DNA from: Paenalcaligenes faecalis
GTDB taxonomy: Bacteria > Pseudomonadota > Gammaproteobacteria > Burkholderiales > Burkholderiaceae_B
Assembly (NCBI RefSeq): GCF_027557445.1
Contig: NZ_CP106841.1
Span: forward strand, 1,536,001 to 1,600,000
Direction: 5' to 3'
Length of the DNA: 64,000 nucleotides
A model generated the notes under the pieces. That model saw nothing but the letters and a program-made list of their open reading frames with translations, made no database searches and was not told the origin of the DNA. Shown here piece after piece: positions 1 through 8,278 of this stretch. Every line of letters begins with the position of its first letter. Position 1 is the first letter of the stretch. A program made the translations under genes and the position numbers.

Positions 1-573
1 AGGTAAATCATCAATCGCCGCCACCAAGGCTTTACGTAAATCCTGTGACACAAGATGATTAAATGGGTTGTCTGCGGCCGCACTCGGTCCCTCGATGGAA
101 CTTAAAAACTCGAGCGCGTCGGTACCCGCCTCTGCGCCTTGACGGCGAGCGAGGTCTTCGTAGTGAATCACCTGCACACCGCTGGCTTCCTCTAGTAAGA
201 CCTGATATTCGTCTAGCTCTAATTCGAGTTCCTGCGCCACCTCTTGCTCTGTTGGTTCACGCATTAAACGTTGCCGCAAGGCCGCGATAGCCGTTTCGAT
301 CTGACGCGCTTTAGAGCGCACACTACGCGACAACCAATCCTGCGAGCGCAATTCATCCAATATAGAGCCCCGTATTCGGGTAATCGCATAGGTTTCAAAC
401 TGGGCATCTGCCATTTGTTGATAGCGTCGAATGGCGTCCAGCAAGCCCATCATACCAGCCTGAATCAAATCATCTAGCTCTACACTAGAGGGTAACCGAG
501 CCATCATCTGTAAGGCTTGACGACGTACCAGTGGGGCGTATTGACCAACCAAAACATCTTCAGAACGTGACAT
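1..573 (-). CDS. fliA: RNA polymerase sigma-28 factor FliA, 3' end cut by window
   Basis: Reading leftward from an ATG at 573, an open frame of 191 codons reaches the window edge without a stop. It begins MSRSEDVLVGQYAPLVRRQA and continues with sigma-70 region 2 (ELDDLIQAGMMGLLDAIRRY, then FETYAITRIRGSILDELRSQ, DWLSRSVR), which binds core enzyme and the -10 element, followed by region 3 (REPTEQEVAQEL). Region 4 is outside the window. FliA directs transcription of late flagellar and chemotaxis genes and is inhibited by FlgM, encoded at 31926. It is divergent from flaG, which has a consensus FliA promoter. The 179-bp spacer holds the inverted repeat AATAGG-N10-CCTATT (598-619) upstream of this gene. 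Identification is firm; only the C-terminus is unseen. Confidence 0.95.
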   Translation of the reverse strand, partial: MSRSEDVLVGQYAPLVRRQALQMMARLPSSVELDDLIQAGMMGLLDAIRRYQQMADAQFETYAITRIRGSILDELRSQDWLSRSVRSKARQIETAIAALRQRLMREPTEQEVAQELELELDEYQVLLEEASGVQVIHYEDLARRQGAEAGTDALEFLSSIEGPSAAADNPFNHLVSQDLRKALVAAIDDLP

Positions 574-689
574 AAGCAATCTTATAAGAACAAGAAGAAT
601 AGGTCTATTATGCCCTATTTAGTCGTAGGTATTACAGCTTGTTAACACAAATCAAAGACAAAGCCATTAAGTAATACCCAAAGACAGGC

Positions 690-716
690 TAAACTTTAGA
701 TTCAAGTAGCCGTTAA
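690..716 (+). promoter_or_regulatory. sigma-28 (FliA) promoter of flaG-fliDST
   Basis: TAAACTTT (690-697), an 11-base spacer and GCCGTTAA (709-716) match the enterobacterial FliA consensus TAAAGTTT-N11-GCCGATAA at 14 of 16 positions with exact spacing. The -10 part lies inside a perfect palindrome CCGTTAACGG (710-719). It sits 36 bases before the flaG start codon. Recognition by FliA is inferred from this match; the same architecture recurs before flgK and flgM. Confidence 0.88.
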
Positions 717-752
717 CGGTAGTAACTGTCATTTTACCATCAGGAGCCTCTT

Positions 753-1163
753 ATGGTGACCCCTATCACCTCTCAAGCACTCCCCGTTGTAATGCCTGGC
801 ACTCAGCCCGAAACAGATAATCAGGTTCAACGTGTTGAATCCGCTGAACATGTGCAACCCTCTGCTCAGGCCGAAAGCCACACCCAAAACTACAAGCGCT
901 GGCCGCATCGCCCGCCAATGGGTGATATCATTGAGCCAGAAAAAAGTTCGTTAGATACGGCCCTAGAGCAACTGAATGAAAACATGAAAGCGTGGTCTAC
1001 AGGGGTGCGTTTCGATGTGGACCCTGACTCACAACGCTTAGTTGTCTCATTAGTTAACAATGAGTCGGGCGAGGTAATCCGCACCGTGCCCTCTGATGCC
1101 GTCTTACAGATATCCCGAATGATTGCCAAATTTCAGGGCAACAGCATTAACACTAAAGCATAA
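753..1163 (+). CDS. flaG: FlaG family flagellar protein
   Basis: The product is 136 aa. The C-terminal half carries the FlaG signature: an acidic/helical start (LDTALEQLNENMKAW), the strand-rich STGVRFDVDPDSQRLVVSLV, then SGEVIRTVPSDAVLQISRMI. The N-terminal ~50 residues look disordered. FlaG proteins are small proteins linked to filament length in several bacteria; their biochemical role is poorly defined. The start is supported by CAGGAGCC 5 bases upstream. It is first in a probable class-III operon with fliD, fliS and fliT, driven by the FliA-type promoter at 690-716, 42 bases before fliD. Confidence 0.9.
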   Translation: MVTPITSQALPVVMPGTQPETDNQVQRVESAEHVQPSAQAESHTQNYKRWPHRPPMGDIIEPEKSSLDTALEQLNENMKAWSTGVRFDVDPDSQRLVVSLVNNESGEVIRTVPSDAVLQISRMIAKFQGNSINTKA

Positions 1164-1205
1164 TTTAATTACCTAGGCAAACCAAGGTTAAAAGGAACTC
1201 ATATC

Positions 1206-2609
1206 ATGGCTATTTCTTCTATAGGCGTAGGTTCAGGTCTACCACTTGATAAACTGCTCGAAGACATCAGAAAAAGTGAAAACCAGCCTTTAGTCCTCAT
1301 CCAACAAAAACAAATTATCTCCGAGGCGCGTTTATCAGGTTACGGCATTATTAAAGGCTCGCTTACTGATCTTCAGAAGTCTAGCCAGGCCCTAACTAAA
1401 GCTGAAACCTACGGTGCCCTCAAAGCCACTTCATCCAGCGAAGCCTTAGGTATTAAGGTCGAAAATAAGGCTGTCGCAGGCAACTACAACATCAAAGTCG
1501 AAACTCTAGCAACCCAGCAATCATTAGTATTAGCGGGTCAGCCATCCCGTGACCAGAACATTGGTACTGGTGGTTCTATTGACATCACCTTAGCTAATGG
1601 CGAGTCTCACTCCGTTCAATTAGGCTCTGACACCTCATTACAGGGTGTAATGAAAGCCATTAATGCGGACCCTAAGGCTGGCGTCCAAGCCACGATGGTT
1701 AATGATGGCAATCCTGACAGCCCGTATCGTCTAATGATTACGGCCAAAGATACTGGCACAGAGGCCTCTGTAGCTACAATCAATGTCACTGGCAACGACG
1801 ACTTAAATGCGGTCTTAGGTTTTAATAACATTGAGGAAAATGGTGTCACCCAATCCAGTGGCAGTTACACCGTCAGCGATGCCCAAAATGCCAAGCTCAC
1901 TATCAACGGCATCGAGGTCAATAGTCAGTCCAACTCGATCGAAGATGTGATCGAGGGCGTGACCATTGATTTAAAATCCATGCCCAAAGACGGCGAGACG
2001 GTTAAAGTCGCCATTACTCGTGATGACACGGCCGCCATTAATGCGGTTAAAGATTTTGTAAAGTCTTACAATGCGTTATTAGACACCATCAAATCCCAAA
2101 CCGCATTTGATGTAGAAAACGAAAAAAGTAGCGCTTTAACGGGTGATTCTTTAGTACGCCGCGTAGAGACCCAGATGCGTAGTGTATTAAATGGTGCGGA
2201 AGGCTCTGGCGCAATTCGTACTTTGGCTGACCTTGGCATTAAAACGGACTACAAAACCGGTAAACTCGAAATTGATGATAAAAAACTGACCGCTGCCGTC
2301 AAAGATAACTTAGCTGACGTAACTGGTTTCCTCAGTGGCGAAAACGGTCTAGGTAAAAAAATGGACGGCGCAGCCAACGAGTTCATCAAATCAGGCGGTC
2401 TAATCAGCAATGCGACTGACGGTATTGATCGCAACATTAAGGATCTGAAAAAGCAATACGCAGCCACCTCTGAACGCATTGATAACAAAATGGAAAACTA
2501 CCGCAAACAGTTTTCCCAGCTTGATGTGATGGTTAACCAAATGAATGGCGTCAGTAACTATTTAAACCAGCAACTCTCTATGCTGGCCAACATGAACAAC
2601 CAGAAATAA
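1206..2609 (+). CDS. fliD: Flagellar filament cap protein FliD
   Basis: The 467-aa product is of normal FliD length. The N-terminus (MAISSIGVGSGLPLDKLLED) and the extreme C-terminus (GVSNYLNQQLSMLANMNNQK) are the coiled-coil terminal segments typical of FliD, with the FliD_N domain in roughly the first 100 residues and FliD_C from about 220 to the end. FliD is exported by the flagellar type III apparatus and forms the distal cap under which flagellin monomers are folded into the filament. AAAGGAAC precedes the start. Its export chaperone FliT and the flagellin chaperone FliS are encoded immediately downstream. The flagellin gene, often next to fliD, is absent here. Confidence 0.97.
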   Translation: MAISSIGVGSGLPLDKLLEDIRKSENQPLVLIQQKQIISEARLSGYGIIKGSLTDLQKSSQALTKAETYGALKATSSSEALGIKVENKAVAGNYNIKVETLATQQSLVLAGQPSRDQNIGTGGSIDITLANGESHSVQLGSDTSLQGVMKAINADPKAGVQATMVNDGNPDSPYRLMITAKDTGTEASVATINVTGNDDLNAVLGFNNIEENGVTQSSGSYTVSDAQNAKLTINGIEVNSQSNSIEDVIEGVTIDLKSMPKDGETVKVAITRDDTAAINAVKDFVKSYNALLDTIKSQTAFDVENEKSSALTGDSLVRRVETQMRSVLNGAEGSGAIRTLADLGIKTDYKTGKLEIDDKKLTAAVKDNLADVTGFLSGENGLGKKMDGAANEFIKSGGLISNATDGIDRNIKDLKKQYAATSERIDNKMENYRKQFSQLDVMVNQMNGVSNYLNQQLSMLANMNNQK

Positions 2610-2610
2610 G

Positions 2611-3021
2611 ATGACCTACGCTCCTCGTCGCGGCCCTGGGGGCCGCCCCACTGCCCAGTCCTATGCCAACATAGGGCTGGAAACCAAAGTCTTCAGCGCC
2701 AGCCCCGAAGAGCTTATTTCTTTGCTTTTTGATGGGGGCCGGGCCGCCATACTAAAGGCGAAGCTTCACTTCGAAAATAATCAAATCGCCCAACGCGGCG
2801 AGGCCATTTCCAAAGCCATTGATATTGTAGAAACCGGCCTAAAGCTATCCGTAAGCAAAGAGAAAGGCGGTGAAATCGCCGATCAACTGATTATTGCCTA
2901 TGACTTAATCGTGTATCATTTAACACAGGCCAACCTACACGCTGACCCAAAACGTCTGGATATTGCTGAACAAATGCTCACGACTCTCAGCGATACATGG
3001 AAAGAAGCCACTCAAAAATAA
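2611..3021 (+). CDS. fliS: Flagellar export chaperone FliS (flagellin chaperone)
   Basis: 136 aa. Residues from about 18 on (SYANIGLETKVFSASPEELI, then SLLFDGGRAAILKAKLHFEN) are the standard four-helix FliS fold, in which the helix bundle clamps the flagellin C-terminus and stops premature polymerisation in the cytoplasm. The first ~15 residues (PRRGPGGRPTAQ) are a basic, glycine-rich leader. The ATG lies one base after the fliD stop codon (TAAGATG), implying translational coupling. Confidence 0.95.
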   Translation: MTYAPRRGPGGRPTAQSYANIGLETKVFSASPEELISLLFDGGRAAILKAKLHFENNQIAQRGEAISKAIDIVETGLKLSVSKEKGGEIADQLIIAYDLIVYHLTQANLHADPKRLDIAEQMLTTLSDTWKEATQK

Positions 3022-3036
3022 TGCACAGGTAAAATT

Positions 3037-3369
3037 ATGACTAGCCCCTCTGACACTCTGCAACAGTACGAGTTAATCGCCCAGATTACGAATCGTATGG
3101 TGAACCAAGCCCGCACCAACCAGTGGTCCGAGGTACTAGAGTTGAGTCACAGCTATATTCAGGCTGTTGAGCACTTAAAGCAAATTAATCAGCTTTCCGA
3201 TTCAGAGCGCTTAGCACGTCGCTCTTTATTGACTCGTATCCTCGAAGATGACGCCGAGATTCGTCAATTAGTTCAACCTGAACTCAAACGCTTAGGGCAC
3301 CTACTGGGTGGCATAAAGCGCCAAAAAACGGTGGTTCAGGCCTATTGCGCCCCTAGCTTGAACGCATGA
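3037..3369 (+). CDS. fliT: Flagellar protein FliT (FliD export chaperone)
   Basis: 110 aa, predicted all-helical, starting MTSPSDTLQQYELIAQITNR, with helix motifs ARTNQWSEVLELSHSYIQAV and ILEDDAEIRQLVQPELKRLG of the FliT family. FliT binds the cap protein FliD for export and, in enterobacteria, also antagonises FlhDC when free, giving feedback from cap assembly to early gene expression. It starts 15 bases after fliS, and its TGA overlaps the next gene's ATG as ATGA at 3366-3369. FliT sequences are weakly conserved, so position after fliDS is part of the argument. Confidence 0.85.
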   Translation: MTSPSDTLQQYELIAQITNRMVNQARTNQWSEVLELSHSYIQAVEHLKQINQLSDSERLARRSLLTRILEDDAEIRQLVQPELKRLGHLLGGIKRQKTVVQAYCAPSLNA

Positions 3370-4679
3370 GCCTTGGACCGTCATCCCTCGGTAATTTATT
3401 AGTTCAACGCCTAGACACTGCTCTAGGCGTTAGTCAACCTGCACAAAACCGCACTGGCGCGCACCCTGATGCCTTGCGGCAATCTCAACCAGCTCATCGC
3501 CTTAACCCCAACGAAAATCAGCGTAATCGTACAACCCAAGAGTCTGTCGATAAGGCACGCCAACAAAGCCGTAGCACAGGCGTAGGTCGTCAAGACGCTC
3601 GTCTGACCGATCAGCTCAAAAGCTATACAGATAATCGCTTTACGGCCTCGGCCCCTACCACTCTGGGTCGTACAGCACGCACGTTGCTAACCTTACTAAA
3701 TAGCTATAGCAATCAACCCGTCCAAGGACGTCAACCCTTGATGCAGCCTCAACAGCTAGCTCAACTGGTTAAGCATGCAACGCCGTCGCATCAGAATGCT
3801 CAGGCGAATCGGGCGCCAACGACCCAGTCAGGCCAGCCCTCTAACGCGGCGGCAGCTGCCAGCCAGTCCGGGCGGCTTGCTAGCACGCCCCCTACAATCA
3901 GCGCCTCTACCACTGCTGCTACTGCCTCAGCGACTACTGCCTCTGCGACTACTGGCGCGTCAACCCCGGCTCTTTCACTGACCACCTTAGCCAATACCAT
4001 TGGTGGGGCTACCACCTTAGTTAACGCCTTTACCCAGGCACTCACTCAAAATGTGCAACAAAGTGGCATGTTCTATGAGTCCCACTTAGCCAAACTGGTT
4101 AAAGGTCAAGCCGATCCGGCCCAATTACGCCAGCAACCTCAGGCCGAGCTGCATCACCAAAGCCAACAGGTTGCTGCTAAATCCGCTAAAGGCAGTTCTT
4201 TGTTACAGGGTAAAGCGCCTGCTGAGCCACTCCCTTCGACCACCTTACAACAAGCGGGAATTGACCCTTCTGCCCAACAGTTAGTCCGCCAACAGTTAGA
4301 CGTATTGGCAAATCAACTCTTTATGTGGCGTGGTGAGGCATGGCCGGGTGCCATGATGGAGTGGGAAATCCAACGTCGTCACGAGGAGGAATCCCAAGAA
4401 AAAAACCCATCCTCTGATAATCCTGATGATCTACCTTGGCAAACACGATTGCGTGTAGATCTACCCCGCTTAGGCGAGGTAGAAACCCGTTTATATATTG
4501 ACGACAAAAAACTACGTATGCATATACGGGCTCCGGCAGCGGCAACCCATTTAACAGACAACATGCAACAATTAGTGCAACGTCTGCAGGCCCAAGGTTT
4601 ACAGATAGAACAATTCCAAATCAGTCGCCAAGACGAACTCCAACTAGATCCACCGTTGTATGTCCACGAATCCGAATAG
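3366..4679 (+). CDS. Second FliK-like flagellar hook-length control family protein
   Basis: 437 aa. The first ~300 residues are low-complexity (Gln/Ala/Ser/Thr rich, with an Ala-Thr stretch near residues 175-205 encoded by short repeats around 3900-3960). The C-terminal ~130 residues form a compact region ending in RVDLPRLGEVETRLYIDDKK and a coil-like MQQLVQRLQAQGLQIEQFQI, which resembles the FliK/Flg_hook C-terminal domain. A canonical FliK is encoded separately at 10899, so this is a divergent paralogue. It overlaps fliT by 4 bases and the following FlhB-like gene by 20. Family assignment rests on the C-terminal pattern and on the pairing with an FlhB-C-terminal protein, which mirrors the FliK-FlhB partnership. 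Confidence 0.72.
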   Translation: MSLGPSSLGNLLVQRLDTALGVSQPAQNRTGAHPDALRQSQPAHRLNPNENQRNRTTQESVDKARQQSRSTGVGRQDARLTDQLKSYTDNRFTASAPTTLGRTARTLLTLLNSYSNQPVQGRQPLMQPQQLAQLVKHATPSHQNAQANRAPTTQSGQPSNAAAAASQSGRLASTPPTISASTTAATASATTASATTGASTPALSLTTLANTIGGATTLVNAFTQALTQNVQQSGMFYESHLAKLVKGQADPAQLRQQPQAELHHQSQQVAAKSAKGSSLLQGKAPAEPLPSTTLQQAGIDPSAQQLVRQQLDVLANQLFMWRGEAWPGAMMEWEIQRRHEEESQEKNPSSDNPDDLPWQTRLRVDLPRLGEVETRLYIDDKKLRMHIRAPAAATHLTDNMQQLVQRLQAQGLQIEQFQISRQDELQLDPPLYVHESE

Positions 4680-4986
4680 ACCACCTAATTCCGCTGTTGC
4701 CTTGCGATATGATCCCACCGATGATAATGCGCCACGGGTCGTGGCTAAAGGCTATGGTCATATTGCCGATGCGATTATTCAAACAGCCAAAGAAAATGAT
4801 TTGTATGTCCATGAGTCCAAAGAACTTGTCGGACTATTGATGCAAGTGGACTTAGATCAACATATTCCGCCAGAACTGTATCTGGTTATTGCAGAATTGT
4901 TGGCTTGGTTATATGCTTTAGAGTCTGACGATCCAAATTTGGAACGTCTGCTTCCCGCGCCCCCATCCCCAGATTCTGGGATTTAA
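4660..4986 (+). CDS. Stand-alone FlhB C-terminal domain protein (FhlB / EscU-YscU-HrcU switch family)
   Basis: 108 aa with no membrane segment. PPNSAVALRYDP, then APRVVAKGYGHIADAIIQTA and the helical HIPPELYLVIAELLAWLYAL, align by eye with the part of FlhB after its NPTH autocleavage site (compare NPTHYAVALKY, VVAKGMDLTAQRIK, EIPVELYSAVAEVLAWVYQL of the full FlhB at 37243). The NPTH site itself is missing, so no autocleavage is expected. Similar short proteins exist beside flagellar genes in other bacteria (YlqH/FhlB type) and can partly substitute for the FlhB C-terminus. The start overlaps the end of the FliK-like gene by 20 bases. Confidence 0.85.
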   Translation: MSTNPNRPPNSAVALRYDPTDDNAPRVVAKGYGHIADAIIQTAKENDLYVHESKELVGLLMQVDLDQHIPPELYLVIAELLAWLYALESDDPNLERLLPAPPSPDSGI

Positions 4987-5084
4987 TCATCTGTGAATTA
5001 ATAAAGCACGATAAACCCCGTTTTTTGACGCTTGATGGACGGCTTGACTAGACATAACTAAATGTAAAGTATTTCGTAGACAAA

Positions 5085-5106
5085 GCCTATTACTATAGGC
5101 CTATTA
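5085..5106. promoter_or_regulatory. Inverted and direct repeat upstream of fliE
   Basis: In the 140-base gap before fliE, GCCTAT-TACT-ATAGGC (5085-5100) is a perfect inverted repeat, and GCCTATTA occurs twice with a 14-base period (5085 and 5099). It lies 20-40 bases before the fliE start. The related repeat AATAGG-N10-CCTATT lies upstream of fliA at 598-619. An activator site, for example for FlhDC, is a guess from position only. Confidence 0.4.
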
Positions 5107-5126
5107 TTTATCTACGGGTTAGCAAC

Positions 5127-5459
5127 ATGACAACATCATCACTCTCTGCCATTGACTCTGTTATTGCTCAAATGCGCAGTGTGGCAAAAACTGCCGCCAA
5201 CGCGCCAATTACCACCACGGTAAACACCAGCTCACCTTCTGGGTTTGCGGGTGAACTACAACGCAGTATGGATCGCTTAGCCGCCACGCAAAATAGTGCC
5301 AATGCTCAGGCAGAAAGCTTTGTGGCTGGCACCTCAACGGCATCACTCAATGATGTTATGATTGACCTCCAAAAAGCAAGTCTCGCCTTTCAAACCAGTG
5401 TACAGGTACGAAATCGCTTAGTGCAGGCCTACCAGTCTGTCGCCAGCATGCCTGTTTAA
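5127..5459 (+). CDS. fliE: Flagellar hook-basal body complex protein FliE
   Basis: 110 aa, the usual size. The C-terminal half (SLNDVMIDLQKASLAFQTSV, then QVRNRLVQAYQSVASMPV) carries the conserved FliE helices that join the MS ring to the proximal rod; the N-terminal half is variable. FliE is the first substrate of the flagellar export machine. It begins a new transcription unit after a 140-base gap containing repeats, and is separated from fliF by 121 bases in which I see no gene. Confidence 0.95.
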   Translation: MTTSSLSAIDSVIAQMRSVAKTAANAPITTTVNTSSPSGFAGELQRSMDRLAATQNSANAQAESFVAGTSTASLNDVMIDLQKASLAFQTSVQVRNRLVQAYQSVASMPV

Positions 5460-5580
5460 GGTCTTTGTAGCCGTCTGCTTTTATCCTTTGTCTAACCCTT
5501 ACCGTTTTTTCCATGCAACTCACGGTTAAAAACCTGAAGATTCAGCCTTGGTATTTACTTTTCACCTTACGAGATCCTAG

Positions 5581-7290
5581 ATGAGCCAGGCCGCCCCAAT
5601 GATAGAACGAGTCCCCGGCTTAAACTTTTTGCGCACTCTACCCCGCGCAGCCCAGATTGGTGCTGCTGCAGCGGTTGTTGCGCTTATTGTTGTTGCTACG
5701 ATGTGGTCTCGCACGCCCGACTACTCGGTTCTGTTCTCTAACCTAGACGACCGTGATGGTGGGGTTATAGTGAACGCCTTAGGGCAAATGAACGTTCCTT
5801 ACCAGTTTTCCGATAATGGCAGTGCCATTCTTGTCCCCAAAGAAAAAGTACACGAGGCTAGAATGCAGTTGGCCAGTCAAGGCCTACCTCGCGGCGGTAA
5901 TGTGGGTTTTGAGCTACTGGATCAGTCTCGATTTGGTGCCAGCCAATTTACCGAGCAGGTGACTTACCAGCGCGCCTTAGAGGGCGAATTAGCTAATTCA
6001 ATACGTGCTGTGCATGCAGTACAAGAGGCTCGGGTTCACCTTGCTATCCCGCGTGAAACTCTATTTGTTCGTGATCGCCAACCCCCTACCGCTTCTGTTT
6101 TAGTGTCCATTTACCCCGGGCGCACCCTCTCAGAGGGTCAGGTCGCAGCAATACGTTGGCTTGTATCCTCTAGCGTACCCTCTTTAAACGCCGAAAATGT
6201 ATCTGTTGTTGACCAAGATGGTCGATTGTTAACACCGCCTACTGGCGAAGCCGGTGGCTCAAACGCTCAACGCGATTTTGTCTCTGATATCGAGCATCGT
6301 TCTGTTCAACGTATTCTCACTATTCTCAATCCTTTATTAGGACCGGGCAATGTACGCGCCCAAGTGAGCGCTGATGTAGACTTTGCCCGTCGCGAACAAA
6401 CTTCCGAAGTCTATAGGCCAAATCAAAAACCAGGCGAAGCCGCGGTGCGCAGCGAACAAAGCAGCGTGGCCTTACAAAATCATACCTTAGGGGCCGAAGG
6501 TGTTCCCGGCGCCTTGACTAATCAGGCGCCAGTAAACCCCGTTGCTCCTATTATTGACGAGAACGCTGCGGCTACTGCTGCCAACCCTGCCACCACCCCG
6601 ACCGACGCGGATACACCGGATAACGAAAACCTAGATGCCCGTTTAAGCACCCTAGAGGCTCAGGCTCGCTTGGTATCCCCATCAGGCAATGCTCGTACCG
6701 ATATTACAACTAATTACGAAGTCGATCGCACCATCAGTCACGTCAAAGGCCCCGCTGGTGAACTAAAACGTTTATCTGTCGCCGTGGTGATAAATCATCG
6801 CTATATTGATAAGGAATACACCTCCCTAGAGGCCGAGGAGTTAGAAAACATTCGTGCTTTGGTGATGCAAGCCGTTGGTTATTCCGCAGAGCGTGGCGAC
6901 ACGATCAGTGTGGTAAACAGTCGCTTTACCGACCCCCAAGACACGTCCATTCCTTTCTGGAAAAACAGTGTTTACACCGAGACTGCCGTGACTTTGCTAA
7001 AATATCTCTTATTTGCGATTCTGTTCTTTGTGTTCTGGCGTGTGGTCGTAAACCCCATTATTCAGGGTTTAATCCAAGCTCGTTCACAGGCCCAAGTCAT
7101 GCGTGAAGAGGTCGAAGAAGACCTAGAGCGTCAGCAGGCGGCCAAAGAACGTGCGGCAGAGATCAATCGCTACGAAGACAACATTAGTACAGCTCGCAGT
7201 ATGGCTGAAAAAGACCCGCGCGCAGTGGCAATGGTACTGCGCTCTTGGATGAACAACAAAGATAACGACGATGACAACAAGCGACGCTGA
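5581..7290 (+). CDS. fliF: Flagellar MS-ring protein FliF
   Basis: 569 aa. One membrane segment lies near residues 24-42 (AAQIGAAAAVVALIVVATMW) and a second near 462-485 (LLKYLLFAILFFVFWRVVVN), flanking the periplasmic YscJ/FliF ring domains (TPDYSVLFSNLDDRDGGVIV; GNVRAQVSADVDFARREQ). The cytoplasmic tail ends in KDPRAVAMVLRSWMNNKDND, the FliG-binding segment. FliF polymerises into the MS ring, on which the rotor and export gate assemble. It starts at an ATG directly after CGAGATCCTAG, heads the continuous fliF-R block, and overlaps fliG by 20 bases. Confidence 0.98.
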   Translation: MSQAAPMIERVPGLNFLRTLPRAAQIGAAAAVVALIVVATMWSRTPDYSVLFSNLDDRDGGVIVNALGQMNVPYQFSDNGSAILVPKEKVHEARMQLASQGLPRGGNVGFELLDQSRFGASQFTEQVTYQRALEGELANSIRAVHAVQEARVHLAIPRETLFVRDRQPPTASVLVSIYPGRTLSEGQVAAIRWLVSSSVPSLNAENVSVVDQDGRLLTPPTGEAGGSNAQRDFVSDIEHRSVQRILTILNPLLGPGNVRAQVSADVDFARREQTSEVYRPNQKPGEAAVRSEQSSVALQNHTLGAEGVPGALTNQAPVNPVAPIIDENAAATAANPATTPTDADTPDNENLDARLSTLEAQARLVSPSGNARTDITTNYEVDRTISHVKGPAGELKRLSVAVVINHRYIDKEYTSLEAEELENIRALVMQAVGYSAERGDTISVVNSRFTDPQDTSIPFWKNSVYTETAVTLLKYLLFAILFFVFWRVVVNPIIQGLIQARSQAQVMREEVEEDLERQQAAKERAAEINRYEDNISTARSMAEKDPRAVAMVLRSWMNNKDNDDDNKRR

Positions 7291-8278
7291 TAAATTACGT
7301 GATAGCGCTGTGCTAATGATGGCGCTTGGCGAAGACGCCGCCTCAGAGGTGTTTAAATTCCTTAATCCTAAAGAGGTTCAGGAGTTAGGTTCTGCGATGG
7401 CTAACCTAAAGCAACTCACCCGTAATGATATGGATGAAGTCCTCGAAGAGTTCCGCCAAGAGGCAGATCAGTTCATGGCCGTCACCTTAGATTCAAACGA
7501 ATACATTCGTTCGGTACTTACTAAAGCTTTAGGTTCTGATCGGGCTGCCGGTATTATCGAAGACATTTTGGATGCCGAGGGTGGTGGAGGCAGTGGCATT
7601 GATGCCTTAAACTGGCTTGACGCCCATGGTGTGGCTGAACTAATCGCCGATGAACACCCCCAGATTATTGCTACTATTTTAGTTCACTTAGAACGAGATC
7701 GTGCCGCAGACATTTTAGTTGAACTCAACGAGCGCCTACGCGATGATGTGGTTTTACGTATCGCGACGTTTGGTGGTGTACAGCCCAACGCACTACAAGA
7801 ACTCACTGAGGTTCTGAATGGCATGCTATCCGGCCAAGGCGCAAAACGCAGCAAAATGGGTGGTCCTCGTACTGCTGCTGAGATCCTGAACTACATGAAT
7901 GCAGCCAACGAGGAAGCCATCGTCAGCAGCTTGCGTTCTATGGATGCGGATCTCACCGATCGCATTGTTGAGGAAATGTTTGTCTTCGATAACCTCATGG
8001 ATGTGGAAGACACGGCTATTCAGCTTATTCTCAAAGAGGTAGAAACCACATCGTTAACGGTTGCCCTAAAAGGGGCTGCCGAAGAGCTGCGCGAAAAATT
8101 CTTCAAAAACATGTCCAACCGTGCTGCGGATATGCTGCGCGAAGACATCGAAGCCCAAGGCCCAATCCGCGTTTCCAAGGTCGAGGAAGAACAAAAAGTG
8201 GTGGTCGAGGTCGCCCGCCGCTTGGCCGAAACAGGCCAAATTACGCTGACTGGACTAGGAAGCGACGAGTATGTCTAA
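7271..8278 (+). CDS. fliG: Flagellar motor switch protein FliG
   Basis: 335 aa. The middle-domain EHPQ motif is at residues 128-131 (LIADEHPQIIATILVHLERD), and the C-terminal torque helix region reads EELREKFFKNMSNRAADMLR with the conserved charged residues that interact with MotA. FliG links the MS ring (FliF) to FliM and transmits both torque and the CheY-P-induced switch. It overlaps fliF by 20 and fliH by 8 bases. Confidence 0.98.
   Translation: MTTSDADKLRDSAVLMMALGEDAASEVFKFLNPKEVQELGSAMANLKQLTRNDMDEVLEEFRQEADQFMAVTLDSNEYIRSVLTKALGSDRAAGIIEDILDAEGGGGSGIDALNWLDAHGVAELIADEHPQIIATILVHLERDRAADILVELNERLRDDVVLRIATFGGVQPNALQELTEVLNGMLSGQGAKRSKMGGPRTAAEILNYMNAANEEAIVSSLRSMDADLTDRIVEEMFVFDNLMDVEDTAIQLILKEVETTSLTVALKGAAEELREKFFKNMSNRAADMLREDIEAQGPIRVSKVEEEQKVVVEVARRLAETGQITLTGLGSDEYV

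Noticed and set aside
3775-4045. Open frames on both strands over the Ala/Thr-rich part of the FliK-like gene
   Set aside because: Low-complexity composition removes stop codons; neither frame has features of a protein.
3366-4679. The FliK-like gene as a decayed pseudogene copy of fliK
   Set aside because: The frame is intact for 437 codons, overlaps both neighbours in an operon-like manner and keeps an ordered C-terminal domain.
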